This document shows, in pieces, positions 57,470 to 64,000 of a stretch of 64,000 bases of DNA. The position numbers and the translations under genes were made by a program. The notes below the pieces were generated by a model. It saw only the letters and a list, made by a program, of their open reading frames with translations. It was not told where the DNA came from and ran no database searches. Position 1 is the stretch's first letter. Each line of letters starts with the position of its first letter. The DNA is from Sabethes cyaneus (taxonomy: Eukaryota; Arthropoda; Insecta; Diptera; Culicidae): positions 242,133,183 through 242,197,182 of the forward strand of contig NC_071355.1 of NCBI RefSeq assembly GCF_943734655.1, written 5' to 3'.

Positions 57470-58685
57470 GTATTCTCAGTCCACTGGTTGACTGGTGGAC
57501 TGCTCGATTACTCAACTGGTTGACTAGACTACTCGACTGGACTGGTCGATTAGACTACTCGATTTGATTGGTCGACTAGACTGCTTAATTGAACTGCTCG
57601 ACTTAACTTCTCGATTCGACTACCTGACATATTTGTTCGACTTACTACTCGACCCAACTGCTCGACTTAATTGCACGATTGGACTGCTCGACTGGACTGT
57701 TCGATTCGACTGCTTGACTGGACAGCTTGATTCAACTACTCGACTAGACTGCTCGACTCAACTGCTTGACTTAACTGTTCACTTCGATGCTCGACTCAAC
57801 TGCTCGATTCAACTGCTTGATTCCACTGCTCGACTGAACTACTCGACTCAACTGCTCGACTAAACTACTGGACTGCTTGACTCAACTACTCGATTGGACT
57901 ATTCGAATCGGCTGCTCGACTCAACTGCTCAATCCGATTGCTCGACTCGACTAGACCTCGATCTAACTGGTCGACTGGACTACTCGACTCAACTGCTCGA
58001 CTCAACTGATCGACTGGACTACTCGACTCAACTGCTCGATTAAACTGCTCGACGTTACTGCTCGACTCAACTGTTTAACTTAACTGCTCGACTGAACCGC
58101 TTGACCCGACTGCTCGATTAGACTGCTTGACTAAACTTTTTGATTCGAGTGCTCAACTCAACTGCTCGACTAGACTACTCCATTCAACTACTCGACTGAA
58201 CAGCTTGATTCAACTGCTCATCTAGAATGCACGACTCAACTGCTTAACATCTATTTGATTCGACAGCTCGACTTAACTGCTCGACTCAACTGCTCAACTA
58301 GACTACTCGACTCAACCGCTCTATTAAACTGTTCGACTGAACTACACGAGTCAGCTGTTCGATTAAACTGTTCGACTGGACCGCTCGATTCAACTGCTCG
58401 ACTGAACCACTTGCCCGACCGCTTGACGAAATTGTTCGATTCGAGTGCCCGACTAAATTGCTTGAATTAACTGCTCGAGTGGACTACTCGACTCGACTGC
58501 TCAATTCAACTGCTCGACTCGACTGCTCGACTCAACTGCTCGACTGAACTGCTTGACTGAACAGCTTAATTTAACTGCCCGATTTGACTGCTCGACTCAA
58601 CTGTTCTACTCGACTGCTCGACCCATTTGCTTGACTCGATTGCTTGATTCGACTGTTCGACTCGCCTCCTCAACTCGATTGCTTG
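57470..58685 (+). repeat. 13-bp minisatellite, left arm
   Basis: Units such as CTGCTCGACTCAA, CTGCTCGACTGAA and CTACTCGACTGGA recur at exactly 13 bp where intact, about 90 copies. Open frames here (57,564-57,863; 58,255-58,470) read a 13-residue Leu/Asp/Ser/Thr/Arg rhythm from a 39-bp cycle and are not genes. Confidence 0.92.
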
Positions 58686-59261
58686 TCGCGATATCATATG
58701 GTCGATGTTAAATCAGACCGGACCAAGTCGCAAAATTTTACAAAATGAGTTAATGAAAGAAAAAACGATCAAGAATTTTTTAAGCAACGTTTTATTCTAA
58801 TCAGACTACATACATGTTGCAAACAGCCAGAGTTATGAGATGATTTGAATGCAGCAAACTTTGAAAGCGTTTTTCTCGAAGTCAGAATTTTGTCACTCGG
58901 TTCTGTTTGACTTAACACTGACCATATGAATCGGTACGCGGCAGACAATGGACGGTACAGAGCCACTCACACAAAAGAACCATTTTGCCCACCTATAGTA
59001 TCAGCACAGTGGAGATAGTGTTTTTCTTCATATAAATTAAATCCAATGCGAGCATCAAAACTATTTGTTTCAGTTTCTGGCTGACTCTTTTATGTACATC
59101 ATCTTAGAGCTATATTATGCAATATAAGAACTCAAAGAACTAATACAAAGATTAAACATCTTCGCAAACACTGGCTAATGCAATGTATCCGCAGTTTTCT
59201 GAATTCTGTACAGACATTTATATTTTACGGATCGTAAGATTCGGGCTCAACTAGTCTATCT

Positions 59262-59780
59262 ATACCTATAAAAATTGATTTCTGTCTGTCTGTCCGTATG
59301 TTCCTTATAGAATCGAAAACTACTGAACCGATCGGCGTGAAAATTTATATCTAGAGATTTTTGGGGCTAGGAAAGGTTCTCTCGATGGCAAAAGACCCCT
59401 CCCCCCACTAAGAGGGGGGCTCCCAAACAAAAGTGTGTCTATAAAAATGGATTTCTGTCTGCTCTATGTTCCTTATAGAATCGAAAACTACTGAACCGAT
59501 AGAAGTGAAAAATTGCATATAGGGGTTTTTTTGGGCCAGGGAAGGTTCTTATGAGAATTAGAGACCCCTCCCCCCACTAATAGAGGGCTCCCATACAAAT
59601 GAAACACAAATTTCTGCATAACTCGAGAACTAATCAAGCAAATGAAACCAAATTTTACATGTGGGTGTTTTTGGAGACAAGAATTTTTTCTATGGTGAAT
59701 TGAGACCCCTCCCCACTTTAGGAGGGGGGCTCCTATACAAATGAAATACAAATTTCCTCATTACTCGAAAACTAATTGTG
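59262..59780 (-). mobile_element. CAGA-tail repeat element, 3' fragments, reversed
   Basis: Two successive 3' ends are present: TATACCTATAAAAATTGATT with (CTGT)n at 59,262, and GTCTATAAAAATGGATTTCT at 59,434. Each is followed by TTCCTTATAGAATCGAAAAC and hinge units CCCCTCCCCCCACTAA. The first copy is cut off after about 170 bp. Confidence 0.75.
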
Positions 59781-59957
59781 CCATTGCAAATCATATTTAA
59801 AGTTTTTGTCACCCCCCCCCCCCCCCCACTTGGCTTGGGGCAAAAAAATAATTTGTAGGATATGAGTCAAATTTCTTTTTATAAAATCAATTGTCTGTGG
59901 GCTCTACAGTCTGAAAAACTCGAAAAATGAGTCTCCGAGTTGAATTAACGCTTCTAG

Positions 59958-60247
59958 CACGAAAAAGAAATGGAAATTCGAACAATGGAATTTCCGTAAA
60001 TCATCCAAAAAAAATTTCCTTCGTTTTTGTCGTTTTTCGTATATTTTTGCATAGAAAATAATAACGTACATATTATAAGCAAGAATAGATTCGATTTTCA
60101 CGTTTAAACCTTAAAAAAAAATTCTTAAAATCCATGTTTTTTTGCTCAATTAAAAAATTCACTTTATTTTTTATTCGCCCCCCCCCTTCAGTGTCCGAAC
60201 ACCGGAAGGACAAAAATTTTATAAAATATTTGTAATGGCCTAAAAAC
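59958..60247 (-). repeat. dispersed repeat, minus copy (partner at 29,268)
   Basis: Reverse complement of 29,268-29,547, from AGAAATGGAAATTCGAA to TATTTGTAATGGCC. It ends within a few bases of the right foldback arm. Confidence 0.75.
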
Positions 60248-60404
60248 ATTTGGCTCTTTGCAACATTTATGTAGTCTGATTAGAGTAAAATATTGCTTAG
60301 AAAATTCTTGATCGTTTGCTATTAGGTATGAACTCATTTTTTAAAATTTTGCGACTTGGTCTGGTCTGATTTAACACCGACCATATGATATCGCGACAAG
60401 CAAT

Positions 60405-61195
60405 CGAGTTGAGCAGGCGAGTCGAGCAGTCGAATCAAGCAATCGAGTCAAGTAGTTGGGTCGAGCAGTCGTGTCGAACAGTCAAGTCGAGCAGTCTAGT
60501 CGAGCACTCGAATCGAACGGTTTAGTCAAGCAGTCCAGTCGAGCAGTCGGGTCAAGCGGTTCAGTCGAGCAGTTAAATCGAACAGTTGAGTCGAGCAGTT
60601 CAGTCGAGTAGCCCAGTCGAGCAGTTGAATCGAATAGTTAAGTCAATCTGTCGACCCAGTTAAGTCGAGCAGTTGAATCGAGCAATCGGGTTGAGCAGTT
60701 GACTCGAGCAGCCGTTTCGAACAGTCCAATCGAGTATTTGAGTCAAGCAGTTCATTCGAGCAGTTGAGTTGAGTAGTCCAGTCGAGCAGTGGAATCAAGC
60801 AGTTGAAACGAGTAGTTGAGTGGAGCGTCGAATCGAACAGTTGAGTCGAACAGTCTAGTCGAGCAGATGAATCATGCTGTTCTGTCAAGCAGTTCAGTCA
60901 AGCAGTCGAATCGAACAGTTCAGCAGTTCAATCGTGCAGTTAAGTCGAGCAGTCGGGTCGAGTAGTGAGTCAAGCAGTCGAATCGAGTAGTTAAGTCGAG
61001 TAGTCCACTCGAGCAGTTAAATCGAGCTGTTCAGTCAAGCAGTCAAGTCGATCGGTCCAATCAAATAGTTGAGTCGAGCAGTCGAATTGAACAGTTCAGC
61101 TGTGCAGTTCAGTTAAGCAATCCAGTCGAGCAATCAAATCGACCGGTCCAGTCGAGCAGTCTAGTCAACCAGTTGAGCAATCGAGCAGTCCAGCA
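60405..61195 (-). repeat. 13-bp minisatellite, right arm
   Basis: Reverse-complement units TTGAGTCGAGCAG, TTCAGTCGAGCAG and similar at 13-bp spacing, about 60 copies, so roughly a third shorter than the left-arm array. Confidence 0.9.
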
Positions 61196-61374
61196 GTAGA
61201 TCAATGAGGTGACTGAGAATACAACCCATTGCTACGAAAGCATAACGTCCTGTCAGGGACCTGTTTTTAGTTACCGATAAGCCTCTTATGACGTCTTGTT
61301 AGAGACCTGGTTTTCGGTACAGACATAAGCCTCTTATATAAATAGATACCTAAATCTGATTTGACGTCTACTAT

Positions 61375-61580
61375 TGAGGGGACGTAGAGAAAACTCGGTC
61401 GGAAAAAAGGGGACGATCATTCAAATTTTGGATGTAAAAAGAGATGACATTAATTCAAATTTTGGACGTAAAAAGAAAAGATGTTGTTTTGAATTTTCTG
61501 ATGTTACCTCATGGTATTTGACGAGAACGTTATTTCGAATTTCGGTCGTAGAATGAGAGGATGTTAATTCAGACGTTTTT
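61375..61580 (+). repeat. tandem repeat of about 37-45 bp, four degenerate units
   Basis: ATTCAAATTTTGGATGTAAA, ATTCAAATTTTGGACGTAAA, TTGAATTTTCTGATG and TTTCGAATTTCGGTCGTAGA recur with AGAGGATG/AAAGATG links, just outside the foldback-like element. A 60-codon frame here is an artefact. Confidence 0.55.
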
Positions 61581-61904
61581 CAGACGTTAAAAGAAATTCT
61601 AGTGTATTAGCATAACATCGTGCTCAACTCTGTCATCTGATAGGCAGAACTAAGGAGTTTCCATTGGACGTCCTCTCACGTTTTGATAGTATGTTTTTAG
61701 ACCTATGTCCACACCGGAATTCAATATTTGATAGCAATTCGTATCTAACAAAATAGTCGGAGCAACTGCTAGATCATCAATAAGTTCGTATCACAAGCGA
61801 AAATGTGATTGCGAAATCTTGCAATCTCTGCAATCGCTGCTGATGCGTCTCGACAATGAATGTATTTGACCAAATATCGACTATCGACGTGGATTTACTA
61901 AACT

Positions 61905-62300
61905 ATGACAATGGATAGAGACAGACGGTGGTCAAAACAAAATTTGGACAAGACAGACCGATAGACAAGACTATGAGTAAAACAGATGGAGAAGACAGAT
62001 CGATGGACAAAACAGACCGATAGACAACATGAGCTGGACAAAACTTTGGGTAAGAAAAGACCGCTGTACACTGTACAACACAGAACAATGAACAAGACAA
62101 ACCATGGGGCGAAATAGATCGATGGACTAGACAGACCGAAGGATAAGACAAGCCGATGGAATAGATAGTCCGTTGGCCATAATTGACTAATAGTAAAAAT
62201 AGACCAATTGACATGACAGACTGATGAACAATACAGATCGATGAACAAAACAGACCGATGAACAAAACAGACCGATGGACAAATACCGATGAATAAGATA
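61905..62300 (+). repeat. 17-bp minisatellite (ACAGACCGATGAACAAA)
   Basis: Exact 17-bp units occur at 62,231-62,282 (ACAGATCGATGAACAAA, ACAGACCGATGAACAAA, ACAGACCGATGGACAAA), with degenerate units upstream; one stray unit lies at 62,463. Minus-strand frames of 154 and 120 codons (Ser, Val, Cys, Phe, His-rich) come from this array. Confidence 0.8.
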
Positions 62301-62330
62301 GCCGATGGACAGAACGGAAAACTAAGCATA

Positions 62331-62427
62331 GACCAGTCCCGGTGTACTGGACCCGGGTTCAAATCCCAACCCCGCAGAAGTCACGAATGACCTAAGCTAT
62401 TAAAGTGACTATAAGCTAACAAAAAAA
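62331..62427 (+). mobile_element. tRNA-derived SINE, 3' part, plus copy
   Basis: Contains a B-box-like GGGTTCAAATCCC (62,355-62,367), then GCAGAAGTCACGAATGA and TTAAAGTGACTATAAG, ending in A7. A second copy lacking the B-box lies inverted at 63,431-63,486. The A-box side is not recognisable, so this copy is 5'-truncated. Confidence 0.65.
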
Positions 62428-62879
62428 GCATTGCTGATTGGTAAAATAGTCCAAAAAACGACACAGACCGATGGACAAGACTTTTTATCTCCGTCCCAAC
62501 CATCCTTGTTCGTGAACCATAAATATTTACTGAAATTAATCTGACCACAATATAGCAAATTATTTAATATTATTCTAAATATCATCGAAAATCGAGGACC
62601 TAACACCTAAGCACACTCTCGGCAAAATTGAGTGTACGGAAGAATTCATTTGGTAGAGCTTTGGGATATATCAGCAGAGTTAGAAGCACATTTGTGAGGA
62701 CTGATTCCACTTTCGTACGCGGACCATTTTGAAGGAATCAGGCAAACGGTGGAGGAAAAGAAAGAACAACAAAACATACATCAAAACAGAAGCGGTCTTA
62801 CCACAAACCAGTAGTCCTAGTACTTGTTTGTATTACTATTTGCAGTACTACTGATTGTCAGTACTACTGACTATATCAT

Positions 62880-63393
62880 CAAAACGTTAGAGGACTTCCC
62901 ACATAAAGTAATTCACACCCACTGCCTATTGGATCCGAACACAATATTATAATGTTAACCGGAGATATTTATTCGCTACAAATATTTCGAAAATTTGAAC
63001 AAAACGATATGTGTTATAATTATAACACGAATAATTTTTATTTGGTGCTTGGTAGTTAGTAATATTCGATGGGGCAGACTTCACGCGCTACTGACTTATA
63101 CATTTTGATCGTCACAGTTTTTTTTCATTTGCAAGAAATCTATTCTTGATCAGAAAATAGATTACCAAAACGCCAGAGGACTTCCTGCCAAAAATAATTT
63201 TTTTCAAAGAATGAAGTACTTGGGTGAGCAAATATGTTTCGGTAACGGTAACAAGTTTCTCCCAGGTGATTCAGGCAGATCACACACGGTCGTCCTTCAG
63301 TCCTCGATTGGCAAGAAATCTATTTATAATCACAAAATATATTACCAAAACGTCGGAGGACTTCCTTCGAAAAAGACTGTTTTCATGCAATGA
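62880..63393 (+). pseudogene. triplicated start of a non-LTR retrotransposon endonuclease
   Basis: The clearest copy (63,337-63,382) encodes KIYYQNVGGLPSKK, like the N-terminus of the apurinic endonuclease domain in Jockey/I/LOA-type elements (usually YYQNVRGLRTK). Two further copies of the same DNA lie at 62,880-62,912 (reading HQNVRGLPT then stop) and 63,160-63,195 (YQNARGLPAK). The last two share the upstream phrase GCAAGAAATCTAT. No catalytic residues or RT follow. Each copy is broken within a few codons, so this is a relic arranged in tandem. Confidence 0.6.
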
Positions 63394-63430
63394 GCGACTC
63401 GCTATTGTTGTACTTAAATGGAATATCCGT

Positions 63431-63486
63431 TTTTTTTGTTTGGTTATAGTCACTTTAACAGCTTGGTTCATTCGTGACTTCTGCTA
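63431..63486 (-). mobile_element. SINE 3' fragment, inverted copy
   Basis: Minus-strand GCAGAAGTCACGAATGAACC, then GTTAAAGTGACTATAACC and an A-rich tail, matching the plus copy at 62,370-62,427 with few changes. It follows the endonuclease relic by about 40 bp. Confidence 0.7.
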
Positions 63487-63489
63487 AAC

Positions 63490-64000
63490 ACTCACCGAGA
63501 TTGACCTCAAAAAATATCTGTTTGTTTCTGGTGGATTTTAGTTCTGAAGTTGCCATTCGAATTCAGTTGATTGTCAAATCCATTGAATCAGTGAATGACA
63601 TCGCAAGGATTTTTAGTCCTTTAGTTGCAAAGTAAGATATTCTGGACAGACGAAGCAAATGAATTGTAGTATCAGGAAAAAAATCGTTAAATTGACATTT
63701 CTCTGCTTCTTGTTCACACTAAGTTTTTTAGCATGGTGGTCTGCCAAGATTAAATTTGAATCTCTCTTTTCTCGATAAAAACGAATATTTGAACTGCAAA
63801 CATCAAAGTTCAAACATATGCTCATAGAGATACCAGCAAAGCAAACTCATAAATTAAACAAAAAGATCTCGACACAGTTCGAACGTAGAACACAGCACCA
63901 ACCACTGCTCCGGAAGCGCATCCCCGAAGAACTGTGCCAATAGGTCTCTCGCCTGCTTTCAGTAAATTTTGTTGATGCGAAACTTTTTCCATCGCTGATA
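63490..64000. other. no gene recognised
   Basis: Unique-looking sequence to the end of the window, with only short frames. Nothing recognisable on either strand. Confidence 0.4.

Larger units (their letters stand above)
58830..60250. other. central spacer of the foldback-like element
   Basis: No gene. 58,830-59,260 is unique-looking; 59,262-59,780 is a reversed CAGA-tail element; 59,798-59,818 contains a C17 run; 59,958-60,247 is the reversed partner of the 29,268 repeat. Much of the centre is therefore later or captured repeat DNA rather than a transposase gene. Confidence 0.65.
57391..61347. mobile_element. foldback-like element with minisatellite arms
   Basis: The ends ATCTATTTATATAAGAGG (57,391) and its inverted copy (ending 61,347) start two long inverted arms. 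Left arm 57,391-58,829: end segment, then a segment ending TGGGTTGTATTCTCAGTC, then a 13-bp minisatellite, then an inner segment from CGCGATATCATATGGTCG to GACTACATA. Right arm 60,251-61,347 has the same parts in mirror order. The 1.4-kb centre holds two nested repeats. The architecture matches Foldback-type transposons, whose long inverted repeats contain short tandem repeats. No transposase and no clear target duplication were found. Confidence 0.8.

Noticed and set aside
61898..62362. 154-codon minus-strand frame rich in Ser, Val, His and Phe
   Set aside because: Produced by the 17-bp minisatellite.

Overview
The window looks like repeat-rich, gene-poor nuclear DNA of a dipteran insect, most likely a culicid mosquito. 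This rests on the mix of elements (an insect-type BEL/Pao retrotransposon, a mariner relic, pogo-like TA-flanked elements, tRNA-derived SINE pieces, a LOA/Jockey-type endonuclease fragment) and on general AT-richness with GC-rich unique islands. The species assignment is inference. I see no convincing host protein-coding exon. The only likely host gene is a tRNA-Thr(AGT) on the minus strand near 32 kb.

Layout. 1-2.5 kb and 8.4-12.6 kb are long degenerate minisatellites with an 11-bp period. Related 11-bp arrays of other consensus recur at 7.5, 14, 17.2-18.0, 20.0-20.8, 21.4-22.0, 23.3 and 24.2 kb, and a reversed one lies at 34.2-35.0 kb. Among them are inverted-repeat elements: a MITE-like element at 12.8-13.3 kb, a 1.5-kb element with about 490-bp inverted arms at 18.2-19.7 kb, a tRNA-like inverted pair at 22.35-23.16 kb, a pogo-like MITE at 28.3-29.2 kb and a TATAGGGGG-ended element at 30.7-31.5 kb. 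Unique-looking, GC-richer DNA without a recognisable gene lies at about 3.1-7.4, 14.2-17.2, 24.4-27.5, 32.1-33.7, 39.3-43.0 and 52.3-55.3 kb. It could be introns or intergenic regulatory DNA.

33.7-34.1 kb holds a decayed mariner transposase. 35.2-39.2 kb holds two head-to-tail copies of a repeat starting CTAGCTGACCCG and ending in (CAGA)n, each carrying a tandem array of a unit of about 142 bp (about 6 and about 11 units). Reversed 3' ends of the same family lie at 51.5 and 59.3 kb.

The best-preserved element is a complete BEL/Pao LTR retrotransposon at 43,183-50,375: 5-bp target duplication AGTAT, LTRs of 601 and 594 bp that match by eye except for one 7-bp indel, a polypurine tract, and one uninterrupted 2,008-codon gag-pol frame. 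The frame encodes a PHD finger, coiled coil, DUF1759 gag-like region, zinc-binding region, protease, RT, RNase H, integrase and DUF5641. Its RT active site reads YVDN instead of the expected YVDD.

55.4-56.6 kb is a TA-flanked element with near-perfect inverted termini and a possible pipsqueak-type HTH remnant. 57.4-61.35 kb is a 4-kb foldback-like element whose 1.1-1.4-kb inverted arms are built mainly from a 13-bp minisatellite, with two other repeats nested in its centre. The last 2.5 kb has a 17-bp minisatellite, two opposite SINE copies and a triplicated non-LTR endonuclease start.
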